From NCBI RefSeq assembly GCF_000523515.1, contig NZ_AWRU01000030.1, positions 74,267 through 121,846 of the forward strand: a DNA stretch of 47,580 bases. Reading direction: 5' to 3'. Positions 26,543 through 33,893 of the stretch are shown piece by piece. Positions within the stretch are counted from its first letter, which is position 1. Each line of letters begins with the position of its first letter. Under the pieces are notes generated by a model, which did no database searches, was not told the origin of the DNA, and saw only the letters and a program-made list of their open reading frames with translations. Made by a program: the position numbers and the translations under genes. This DNA is from Pedobacter sp. V48. GTDB lineage: Bacteria > Bacteroidota > Bacteroidia > Sphingobacteriales > Sphingobacteriaceae.

Positions 26543-27337
26543 ATGGATTTAAAACTTCAGGGTAAAGTCGCTTTTATTAGTGGTTCTACAGCAGGAATTG
26601 GATTTGCAATTGCACACAGCTTATTAAAAGAAGGCGTAAAAGTGATTATAAACGGTCGTGCTGAACGAGGTGGTGCAGATGGCGTTGAAAAATTGAAGAG
26701 CCTTGTAAAAGGTGCAGATGTTTCTGGACTGGCTGCCGATTTCGGAAATGCGGAAGAAGTAAATACATTAATCAAAAGCCTTCCCGATATTGATATACTC
26801 ATTAACAATGCAGGTATTTTTGAACCAAAACCCTTTGAAGAAATACCGGATGAGGATTGGTTCAGGTTTTTTGAAGTAAACGTTATGAGTGGTATCAGGC
26901 TGTCCCGTCATCTATTTCCCAAAATGCTAAAGAAAAACTGGGGCCGGATTATATTTATTTCAAGCGAATCCGCAGTTTTTATTCCGGATGAAATGATCCA
27001 CTACGGGATGACCAAAACAGCGCAGTTAGCCATTAGCAGAGGTCTTGCAGAGCTTAGCAAGAACACTGGAGTAACGGTAAACAGCATTCTTCCTGGTCCA
27101 ACTAAATCTCAGGGTGTAGGTACTTTTATTGAAGATTTAGCAAAAGCAGGAAACATTTCGGTTGCCGAAGTAGAAGTCGATTTCTTTAAGAACATGCGTC
27201 CAACCTCTTTGTTGCAGAGGTTTCTTTCGGTTGATGAAATTGCCAATACCGTTACCTACTATTCAAGTCCATTAGCATCTGGTACAAATGGAGCTGCAAT
27301 TCGGGTTGAAGGTGGATTGGTAAGGTCGATCTTATAA
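26543..27337 (+). CDS. Short-chain dehydrogenase/reductase
   Basis: The 264-residue protein is a classical SDR: nucleotide-binding glycine motif SGSTAGIGFAIA (about 14-25), NNAG motif (about 89-92), and the catalytic Ser of FISSESA with Tyr-x-x-x-Lys in HYGMTKTA. The C-terminus GAAIRVEGGLVRSIL is also family-typical. It reduces or oxidises a small carbonyl/alcohol using NAD(P)(H); the substrate is not predictable. The strand-2 end (INGRAERG) has Arg near the cofactor, which leans toward NADP(H). It is convergent with the following esterase gene across 18 bp. Confidence 0.93.
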   Translation: MDLKLQGKVAFISGSTAGIGFAIAHSLLKEGVKVIINGRAERGGADGVEKLKSLVKGADVSGLAADFGNAEEVNTLIKSLPDIDILINNAGIFEPKPFEEIPDEDWFRFFEVNVMSGIRLSRHLFPKMLKKNWGRIIFISSESAVFIPDEMIHYGMTKTAQLAISRGLAELSKNTGVTVNSILPGPTKSQGVGTFIEDLAKAGNISVAEVEVDFFKNMRPTSLLQRFLSVDEIANTVTYYSSPLASGTNGAAIRVEGGLVRSIL

Positions 27338-27355
27338 AGAAAAAGCTGTCAAATA

Positions 27356-28762
27356 TTACTTTATCTTACTGGTATCAAGCTCCCAATCATCTGTTCTAAA
27401 AGGTGCTACAGGCAACCCAGCCTTACTAAAGAGGTTACCCAGCCCTGCATTACTAAATTGGTAGCGAACAGCAACAGGTGTTTTTACCTGCTTGTTTGAA
27501 ACAAAGATTTTGTTCCCTTTTATTTTAACCGTTGCAGGGTAAAATACCTTATCGGCGCCAGCTATAAAAATCTCCTTTGGTTTGTCGCCCTTCAGTAATA
27601 ATCCTGTTTCGGCGTAATCAAAATCAATCTCTGCATTACTTCCACTCACATTTAAAGATTTAAAAATTGGGCTTTTATAAGCTCCTTTTTTTAAACCGTA
27701 GGTTTCAGCTAAAGCCAAATTAGCCAGGCGCAAACCTACATCCTTCTTATTGGTTGGATGGATGTTTAATGTATCGCTAACCAGATCAGAAACTACTACC
27801 ATTCCTGTCTTTTCTGTAGCTAGGTTTTTCGTTTGTGCTTCCCTCAATAATGCGCCGATATTATAACTATCATATTTATAAGGAGCTATTTGTACATAAT
27901 AAAATGGGAAATTGTTATTCCAGGCCTTGCGCCAGGCACTTATCATGGTATTCATTAATTCAGTATAGCTTGATGCAGTTGTGGTGTTACTTTCGCCCTG
28001 GTACCAGATAGCACCTGCTATGTTATAGTTAACGAGCGGGGCAATCATTGCATTGTAAGCATAACCCGGAGCGATAGGCCACCACGGAGCAGGCGTTTTT
28101 TTTGCTGCCGCTTCTTTTAAAACCGCATTACCTTCTACCAAATTTTCAGGTGTCCAGACTTCGGCAGGTGTACCACCCCAATTACTGCTGATCAGTCCTA
28201 TCGGAACATTCAAATCCTTGTTCAGCTCTTTCCCAAAATAGTAACCTACAGCACTGAATGCCTTTAAGGTGTTGCTATCGCAAGCCACCCAGCCACCTTC
28301 AGTATTATCCTGAGGTGTTTTTGAAGTTACTTTAGGTATTTTGAATAGTTTGATATTTAGCTTACTAAGCTGAGAAAATTCTTCCTTAATGCTGGTAAGT
28401 CCATTATTATGGCTCCATTCCATGTTAGATTGTCCGCTGCACACCCACACTTCTCCTATAAATATATTTTCGAGTGTAATTTTATTTTCACCTTCAAGCA
28501 CAACAGTATAAGGGCCACCTGCTTGTGGTGTTTGAATACTAATTTGCCAACTTGCATTTCCATCCGTTAGGACCTCAATGCTTTTATTGTCCCATGAAGT
28601 GGTAATTTTTATCTTTTCACCAGGCGAACCCCAGCCCCAAAGCTTAGTGGTTGATTTCTGCTGTAATACCATATTGCTACCTAATATATTTGGCAAACGG
28701 ATATTTGCATATAGGGAAAAGGTCAAAAAAGAAAGGATCAGGAATAGTAAGGTTTTTTTCAT
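27356..28762 (-). CDS. Sialate O-acetylesterase-like carbohydrate esterase (SGNH fold)
   Basis: The 468-residue protein has a signal peptide (about 1-19, ending LYA). It follows the SIAE/DUF303 layout: IRLPNILGSNMVLQQ near the start, an N-terminal beta-sandwich (about 25-105), the nucleophile block VCSGQSNMEWS (about 107-117), the helper block GLISSNWGGTPAEVW, GAIWYQGESNT, and a late SDTLNIHPTNK block supplying the catalytic His. Such enzymes remove O-acetyl groups from sialic acids, xylans or pectins. Here the rhamnose/pectin-like gene neighbourhood suggests plant polysaccharide esters, but that is inference. Monocistronic. Confidence 0.9.
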   Translation of the reverse strand: MKKTLLFLILSFLTFSLYANIRLPNILGSNMVLQQKSTTKLWGWGSPGEKIKITTSWDNKSIEVLTDGNASWQISIQTPQAGGPYTVVLEGENKITLENIFIGEVWVCSGQSNMEWSHNNGLTSIKEEFSQLSKLNIKLFKIPKVTSKTPQDNTEGGWVACDSNTLKAFSAVGYYFGKELNKDLNVPIGLISSNWGGTPAEVWTPENLVEGNAVLKEAAAKKTPAPWWPIAPGYAYNAMIAPLVNYNIAGAIWYQGESNTTTASSYTELMNTMISAWRKAWNNNFPFYYVQIAPYKYDSYNIGALLREAQTKNLATEKTGMVVVSDLVSDTLNIHPTNKKDVGLRLANLALAETYGLKKGAYKSPIFKSLNVSGSNAEIDFDYAETGLLLKGDKPKEIFIAGADKVFYPATVKIKGNKIFVSNKQVKTPVAVRYQFSNAGLGNLFSKAGLPVAPFRTDDWELDTSKIK

Positions 28763-28976
28763 TTGGTTATATTTACAATGCCTTTAATATATAAAATTAT
28801 TTATAAAGTAAACTCCAAGGATCATTCAATTCAACCTGAGTATCTACAAAATCTTGATTTTTCGTTCAAATTTTTAATTATTATTACTAAAATTAATTAT
28901 TTAGAAATTACTGTTCTTTAAATAGGGCTTTAGTATATTTGATAAAACTAAAAAGGTATGTAACAAGCTAATATTA

Positions 28977-28984
28977 TAAATTTG
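28977..28984 (+). promoter_or_regulatory. Promoter-like -7 element upstream of candidate RNA
   Basis: TAAATTTG followed by CG matches TAnnTTTG. The predicted start near 28991 lies about 35 nt before the structured element that follows, and no coding frame starts in between. Confidence 0.35.
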
Positions 28985-29025
28985 CGAAATCTTCAAAATA
29001 TTTGAGGCATTTAGCACTTAAGAAT

Positions 29026-29143
29026 CTTGAGCCAGAAACCTAGGAAATTTCAAATAGCAGCAAGAGGATAAGTGAAGAGTGCTCGCGCAATAAGCGTGGG
29101 CTCTGCTTATTCGTTGCACGGTCTCCTAGGACCTCTGGCTCGG
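29026..29143 (+). ncRNA. Candidate structured RNA, family unknown
   Basis: One long imperfect hairpin. It has an 8-bp terminal stem GAGCCAGA/TCTGGCTC (29029-29036/29134-29141), a second stem formed by two copies of the palindrome CCTAGG (29039-29044/29125-29130), and a large asymmetric bubble. GCAA/TTGC, GGATAAG/CTTATTC (29066-29072/29106-29112) and AGAG/CTCT follow, then an apical CGC/GCG hairpin. The rod-with-bubble shape recalls 6S RNA, but I see no sequence signature that proves it. The strand is chosen from the promoter-like element upstream. Confidence 0.4.
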
Positions 29144-29246
29144 TAAGTGGGGCTTCGCGCTTTTTGCGTTTATCCCCTCCTATCAGATTCCATATAATAT
29201 CAGCCATGATCATTAAATATGGAAGTACTCATAACAATACTTTACG

Positions 29247-29294
29247 CCCTAATTCTTTGCCCACCGGACCGAGCAAAGTCGTCATGAATTGGGG
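29247..29294. repeat. Nested inverted repeat
   Basis: CCCTAATTC (29247-29255) pairs with GAATTGGGG (29286-29294) over 9 bp with one G-T. Contiguous with it, TTTGC (29256-29260) pairs with GCAAA (29273-29277), leaving an 8-nt bulge on the 3' side only and a 12-nt loop rich in C and G. The function is unknown. Confidence 0.4.
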
Positions 29295-29475
29295 GTTTAT
29301 ACAATGCACACGCAATCATTACACATTGCCTACACAATTTTGAATTGTATAAGTCATGTCTAATAATTGTCTAAACACTAATTACTAACTCTTCCACTCT
29401 ATCATAATAACACTAAAAAACGAATCAAATTATCGTAATGGCCGCGCTTTGCCCAAAAATTCATCCTTAAAAAAC

Positions 29476-29942
29476 ATGAAGAAATCAAAGAAAACACCCA
29501 AACCTACCTTTGTAATGGCTACATATGTTTAAATTTTAGTTATGCCCAGCTCAAAGAAAAATCACCGGAGGAAAGCCAGTTACAGCTCTACCAATATGGT
29601 TTTCCAGGTTTTAAGTCGGGACGCAAGTCAAGTTTCAAAATCAAAAAGAGCGTAAACAATAGCGGCAGAACCATCATCGTTCGTAACTACACAATTGAGC
29701 AACTCTTTGCCCTGGCTTATGGAGCGGGAACACCATTTAGCAAAGAACAGATCATTATAGATGTAAGAGAACCTAAAAAGCTTCAGGAAATCAGATGTTA
29801 CAAGCTATTTGTACCGCAACAGGAAATTGATAGTTTCTACGCCATTATGCAGCAAAATTTGAAAATGGAATTTCCTTTTTACAAAATAACAATTGAGCGT
29901 ACTGATAATGAAAAGTTTATGATTATAACAGACGCAGAATAG
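29476..29942 (+). pseudogene. Frameshifted gene for a small secreted DUF3738-like protein
   Basis: ATG 29476 opens a signal-peptide-like start (MKKSKKTPKPTFVMATYV) that hits TAA at 29530. The frame one base back (-1) continues without a stop from 29439 to TAG 29942 but has no usable start codon. It begins with CLNFSYAQ, the natural end of that signal peptide. Joining them by a single-base change near 29520-29530 gives a secreted protein of about 155 residues. The body (YTIEQLFALAYG, FSKEQIIIDV, IDSFYAIMQQNLK) resembles the DUF3738 (TIGR03435) region found in Bacteroidota. It is probably a recent pseudogene, or a sequencing error. Confidence 0.55.
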
Positions 29943-30045
29943 CATTGCTTTAGCCAGGGTTTAGTTATGCTTTGGTTCAGGTTTACTAAGTGCAAGTCTA
30001 GCATCTGGATAACACAGGAGTTAGACCTGGGTTTCGTATGTGTGT

Positions 30046-30100
30046 ACACCAACAATACACCTATGAAACACCTATATAACACCTGTGAAACACCTGTTAT
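30046..30100. repeat. Five-copy 11-bp tandem repeat array
   Basis: Five contiguous 11-mers: ACACCAACAAT, ACACCTATGAA, ACACCTATATA, ACACCTGTGAA and ACACCTGTTAT (consensus ACACCTRTRWA), starting at 30046, 30057, 30068, 30079 and 30090. The first is degenerate. There is no spacer, so this is not a CRISPR. The period of about one helical turn would place every copy on the same DNA face. Confidence 0.75.
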
Positions 30101-30170
30101 TACTAAGCCTGGACCGAACCATTTATATGCCCTAATACAAGATGAGCCAGTAAGTATTATAATAAAATGA

Positions 30171-30200
30171 AAAACCGCCTAAATAAATAAAGACGGTTTT
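30171..30200 (-). terminator. Terminator of tRNA-Arg
   Basis: AAAACCG (30171-30177) pairs with CGGTTTT (30194-30200). On the minus strand the hairpin is followed by a T-rich tail, 11 bp after the tRNA 3' end. Confidence 0.6.
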
Positions 30201-30210
30201 CTAAACTGTG

Positions 30211-30282
30211 TGTCCTCGAAGGGATTCGAACCCCCATCATCAGAACCGGAATCTGACATTCTATCCATTGAACTACGAAGAC
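30211..30282 (-). tRNA. tRNA-Arg (anticodon CCG)
   Basis: The minus strand folds into a standard cloverleaf of 72 nt. The acceptor stem is GTCTTCG/CGAGGAC with one T-G pair and discriminator A. The anticodon stem TCAGA/TCTGA encloses loop TTCCGGT, which gives anticodon CCG, and the T-arm carries GGTTCGAATC. The D-arm (AGTTCAATGGATAGAAT) is also typical. CCA is not encoded. It reads CGG codons, which are rare in these AT-rich genes. Confidence 0.96.
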
Positions 30283-30494
30283 AAAGTCCGCAAATATATA
30301 AAATTGATTGAATACATTAACGCCTATTTCAGACATTAACGCATTATCTAACACGAAAAGCAATAATAACTATGATCATCAGAAAAATATAGCAATTACG
30401 CTTTAACTATTTAATACAAAACGATATATTTACCTTATCAAGTTCTGTGCGGATCAGAAAAATCAATACAACAACAAAGAATCAAACTAACCTA

Positions 30495-31421
30495 ATGAAA
30501 CTACATTTAACTCTATTGGTAATGATATGCCTTGCAATTGCAAGTTGCAGTAAGAAACCTGCTGAAAACCAACCTGACGACGATGTTAGTTTAGGCAATG
30601 ACTCTTTGGTTAAAAGATTAAATCTAAAAATCACTGATAAACAAAACCTGATCGTTAAAGTATTGGTGTTTAAAGATAGTAAAGGCAGTTATGTAATTGC
30701 CGGAGCTAAGGACAAAAAATACTGGATCGGCTATTTCGATGGTTCCGGCAATCAATTAAAGGTTAAAACTTACACTGAAGACCCTACTGAAATCCCAACA
30801 GCCAGTGGAACCAAAGTTCAGGTAGGTTATAATTTTTATATCAGAATAAAAGAAGTAAATAAAGTTATTTACATCACCCGGCAAATGAGAGAAAGCCAGA
30901 TAAACAATGCTGCTGATCCGTTCATCGAAGACTTCACTAAAATTGACATCAACAGCAGCGCAATTACGAATACCTACACCTCTGTAATACCTGGCAAAGA
31001 TGAGCCTTTCACTTCTGAAATGTTGCCATGGACTAACAGCCTTACCGAGATCACAAAAAGCAAACTAGATGTTGCTGGTAAGATTGTAAGCTCTGTAAAT
31101 TACATATACAACCAGCAAGGAACGCTGGCAGGGAGTTTCCCTTCTCCAAGAGACGTTAAATACGCTGAAAAGGCTCTTTCTGATTCTGAATATATTCTGG
31201 TAACCAGCGATTTTCATTTTATCTGTAAAAGACTGGCTGACAATTCTGTAAAATACGACATAGATCTTCTGGAAAAAATCGGAGAAATTAGAAGTGGTGT
31301 TATTAATGAAATAAAGATTAACAGCAGTTCAATTGAAATCGATTATTCGGTGGTTAATAAAGACGGTGTTAGCATTAATGTAAGAAACGAAATAAGATCC
31401 TCAACCGGAGAAGAGCTGTAA
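30495..31421 (+). CDS. Lipoprotein of unknown function
   Basis: The start is placed at ATG 30495 (MKLHLTLLVMICLAIASC), which gives a clean lipoprotein signal with lipobox IASC and Cys18; an upstream in-frame start at 30447 would bury it. The 308-residue mature part is Lys/Ser/Asp-rich, predicted mostly beta, with no cysteine in the middle and no motif I recognise. It looks like an orphan surface or periplasmic lipoprotein; neighbours (tRNA and an EamA exporter) give no functional clue. Confidence 0.75.
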   Translation: MKLHLTLLVMICLAIASCSKKPAENQPDDDVSLGNDSLVKRLNLKITDKQNLIVKVLVFKDSKGSYVIAGAKDKKYWIGYFDGSGNQLKVKTYTEDPTEIPTASGTKVQVGYNFYIRIKEVNKVIYITRQMRESQINNAADPFIEDFTKIDINSSAITNTYTSVIPGKDEPFTSEMLPWTNSLTEITKSKLDVAGKIVSSVNYIYNQQGTLAGSFPSPRDVKYAEKALSDSEYILVTSDFHFICKRLADNSVKYDIDLLEKIGEIRSGVINEIKINSSSIEIDYSVVNKDGVSINVRNEIRSSTGEEL

Positions 31422-31517
31422 AGCCAATACAAGGCACCTTTGGTAATAGAATTGTTATATAATTTATTAAAGAATGATTTTCTCTTTGATAAATGTTCTA
31501 TTTGTTAAAAAATAATT

Positions 31518-32465
31518 ATGCCCTCCGTTCAAAAAAAATCTGCCCCATTTTTACTTGTTGTGTTGGCCTTTCTTATCGTTTACGCGGTATGGGGATCAAC
31601 CTATTTTTTCATATCTAAAGCTGTAGCCGGCTTTCCACCATTCTTTTTAGGTGCATTTAGATTTATAATTGCGGGCACCCTCCTGCTGGGTTGGTGCATT
31701 TTTAGTGGTTTACCCGTATTTAATAAAAAGAATATATTTCATGCAGGTATAAGTGGTATACTAATGCTTGGCGTGGGTAATGGAATAGTGATATGGGTAG
31801 AACAATTTTTACCAAGTGGACTGGTTGCCATCATGGTTTCGTCAGCAGCAATCTGGTTTGTGATATTAGATAAGGGTAAATGGAAAGAAAACTTTAGCAA
31901 CAAATTCACCGTTGCAGGTTTAATTATCGGCTTTTTAGGCGTAATTCTTTTATTCTGGGAACAGTTAACTGCAAGCTTTTCTGTACAACAAGATTCCAGA
32001 AATGTTCTGGGCATGATCCTGTTGATTATTGGCCCAATTGGCTGGGCCGGTGGATCGTTATATTCAAAATATCATCCCGCGCCCGATAGCCCTGCATCGG
32101 TTTCTACAGCATGGCAGATGCTAATCGCAGGAGTTTTATTTATACCGGGAAGTATAATTGCAGGAGAAATGAATGATTTTCAGTTTCAGAATGTTCCCGA
32201 ATCTGCATGGTGGTCAATTGCCTATCTGATCATATTCGGATCAATAGTGGCATTTAGCGCCTATGTATGGCTACTACAGGTTCGCCCTGCAACACAAGTA
32301 AGCACTTATGCTTATGTAAACCCTGTGGTTGCGGTATTACTTGCTGTATTTTTTGCAAATGAGATCATAAGCATTATTCAGATAACTGGTTTAGTTGTTA
32401 TTCTGGCCAGCGTTTTACTGATCAACTTGTCTAAATATAAAAAGTCGCCCGTTAAGGCGACTTAA
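31518..32465 (+). CDS. DMT-superfamily EamA transporter
   Basis: The 315-residue protein has ten predicted membrane helices in two EamA repeats (about 12-145 and 163-305). Typical segments are VYAVWGSTYFFISKAV in helix 1 and STYAYVNPVVAVLLAVFF near the end of repeat 2. It is an inner-membrane drug/metabolite exporter or permease of unknown substrate. Its last codons double as the stem of a bidirectional terminator. Confidence 0.9.
   Translation: MPSVQKKSAPFLLVVLAFLIVYAVWGSTYFFISKAVAGFPPFFLGAFRFIIAGTLLLGWCIFSGLPVFNKKNIFHAGISGILMLGVGNGIVIWVEQFLPSGLVAIMVSSAAIWFVILDKGKWKENFSNKFTVAGLIIGFLGVILLFWEQLTASFSVQQDSRNVLGMILLIIGPIGWAGGSLYSKYHPAPDSPASVSTAWQMLIAGVLFIPGSIIAGEMNDFQFQNVPESAWWSIAYLIIFGSIVAFSAYVWLLQVRPATQVSTYAYVNPVVAVLLAVFFANEIISIIQITGLVVILASVLLINLSKYKKSPVKAT
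32442..32463. terminator. Bidirectional terminator inside the EamA 3' end
   Basis: AAGTCGCC (32442-32449) pairs with GGCGACTT (32456-32463) around a 6-nt loop. On the minus strand it is followed by TTTTTATATTT and can end the rhamnose operon. On the plus strand it lies at the EamA stop codon with a weaker tail. The stem encodes the last residues of the EamA protein. Confidence 0.65.
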
Positions 32466-32519
32466 TTCATAAACTAAAATTAACCAATATTAATTACCGC
32501 TAAATTTGCCTCACGATAA

Positions 32520-33878
32520 TTAATTCTGGTGCTGAACTACAGAATAATACTTTAGTTCAATAATATCATTTGGTAAGGGTTTAGTGTTCCATGATTTGTG
32601 AATGGCCAAAGCCGCTCCTACTGCAGTTGCCTGCGCCATAAAGGCTGCAAATACTTCAAGTTCAGGAAATGCAATGGCTAGCAAATTCATAAATATGGCG
32701 TTTTTACTAAATCCTCCGTCTACAAATATTCGTTTTACCTTAGTACCTTTAAGCACCCTGTTTGTAGCTATATATTGCAGATTTACCAGATCTAAAACGA
32801 GTTGATGATAAGCTATAATATCTGATGAATAGTCTGCCAGGTTACGCTCTCCAAAAGAAGTAATATCCGATTTGAGCTTATGCTCCAGCTCTTCAATGAT
32901 CTTTGGATCGTACGGAACAGAGCGATAAGTAATAATGTCTGTAGCGAAATGAGCTGCAATTCGTTTCACCTGCTGTTCATGCTCATATCCTGAAAAAAGA
33001 CGTGATGCTTTAACCGGCTTACCCTCGTATTGCAGGTAACAAAGGCAATCATTTTCCAACTCCTCTGCCGTAAGCGGACTAGAGTTAAAAGGGTTAAGGC
33101 TAATACACCATGTACCTGTAGATAGTAAAATAAATGGCTCATGGAAATTTACCAGATAAGGCACCAAAGCTGCTGAGCTATCATGAAACCCCGCACCTAC
33201 AGCATAATTATTGCCAGGAAATGCAGCAGGCATTACGCTGTTTGAAGGAACGATGGGTGCAAGCTTTTCCAATATGTCCTCCTTTTTAACCCATTCATGG
33301 TAAGCATTTTTAGTGAAATCCCATAAATTGGTATGACAGCCAATACTGGTAAGGTCTGAATATGCTTCGCCTGAAATCAGATAACTAAGATATTGCGGCA
33401 AATGAAGCGCATACTTTATTCTTTTAAACAGGTCAGGGTTCTCGTACTTAATCCGATACAACTGCATTCCCGAATTCAGGCTCCCTAATACCGGAGACGC
33501 GGTGAGATTAGAGAATGCTTCTTTTCCTCCGTAGGCATTATAAAATTGTTCTGTAAGTTCCTCTGGATAGGCTTTCAGATAATTATATAGTGGTGCCAAA
33601 GGATTCCCAGCCTCATCTATATAAACAAAGCTGGCTCCGTAAGTTGCAAAATTAATAGACTTTATTTCGAAAGCCGGATTTCTAAAAACCTCCCTTAAGG
33701 AATCAAAAATAGATAACCTTAAGCTTTCCAAATTCTCGCACGGGTCCCCATCCTCATCTACAGTTTCAGTAAACCGTGCTGATCTTTCAAAAACTATTTT
33801 ATAGTTCTCATCAAAAAGAAACAGCTTCTTATTGGTTTTACCAACATCAAAAATCGCTATTACCGGGATCGCCTTCAT
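32520..33878 (-). CDS. rhaB: Rhamnulokinase-like FGGY carbohydrate kinase
   Basis: The 452-residue protein has the FGGY-kinase fold: N-terminal phosphate-binding IAIFDVGKTNKK (about 6-17), GASFVYIDEAGNPLAPLYNYL, the mid GAGFHDSSAAL segment with the likely catalytic Asp, and the C-terminal FVDGGFSKNAIFMNLLA adenosine-binding block. It should phosphorylate L-rhamnulose to L-rhamnulose 1-phosphate. The family member is assigned by position, last in an operon with rhamnose isomerase and aldolase. The start at 33878 is preferred because GGGAG sits 5 nt upstream; ATG 33890 is the alternative, 3 nt after the rhaI stop, so translational coupling is likely. Confidence 0.87.
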   Translation of the reverse strand: MKAIPVIAIFDVGKTNKKLFLFDENYKIVFERSARFTETVDEDGDPCENLESLRLSIFDSLREVFRNPAFEIKSINFATYGASFVYIDEAGNPLAPLYNYLKAYPEELTEQFYNAYGGKEAFSNLTASPVLGSLNSGMQLYRIKYENPDLFKRIKYALHLPQYLSYLISGEAYSDLTSIGCHTNLWDFTKNAYHEWVKKEDILEKLAPIVPSNSVMPAAFPGNNYAVGAGFHDSSAALVPYLVNFHEPFILLSTGTWCISLNPFNSSPLTAEELENDCLCYLQYEGKPVKASRLFSGYEHEQQVKRIAAHFATDIITYRSVPYDPKIIEELEHKLKSDITSFGERNLADYSSDIIAYHQLVLDLVNLQYIATNRVLKGTKVKRIFVDGGFSKNAIFMNLLAIAFPELEVFAAFMAQATAVGAALAIHKSWNTKPLPNDIIELKYYSVVQHQN

Positions 33879-33893
33879 TTTAACTCCCATCAA

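Larger units (their letters stand above)
28763..30210. other. Gene-poor AT-rich region with structured and repeated elements
   Basis: About 1.45 kb without an intact gene. It contains a promoter-like element (28977), a candidate structured RNA (29026-29143), a second nested hairpin (29247-29294), a frameshifted small gene (29476-29942), an 11-bp tandem repeat array (30046-30100) and a tRNA terminator (30171-30200), each listed separately. The tRNA-Arg gene marks its right border. The mix of gene remnant and repeats suggests a decayed insertion zone, but no integrase, direct-repeat border or transposase is visible. Confidence 0.5.

Noticed and set aside
29026..29143. RNase P RNA, tmRNA or SRP RNA
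   Set aside because: The universal GAGGAAAGTCC-type, tRNA-like end, and GGAA/AGCAG loop signatures of these RNAs are absent.
29500..29535. Programmed -1 frameshift joining the two frames of the broken gene
   Set aside because: A TTTAAAT heptamer is present at 29528-29534, but it is in the wrong phase for slippage and overlaps the stop codon; no A-AAA-AAG site or stimulatory hairpin is seen.
30046..30100. Repeat array as a CRISPR
   Set aside because: Units are 11 bp and contiguous, without spacers, and no cas gene is present.
29967..30170. Small plus-strand frame of 67 codons near tRNA-Arg
   Set aside because: It runs through the 11-bp tandem repeats and into the tRNA terminator, with no motif; likely chance. 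The antisense frame at the same place is rejected for the same reason.
28763..30210. Integrated mobile element at tRNA-Arg
   Set aside because: No integrase, transposase or duplicated tRNA 3' end was found; the gene remnant and repeats alone do not prove insertion.
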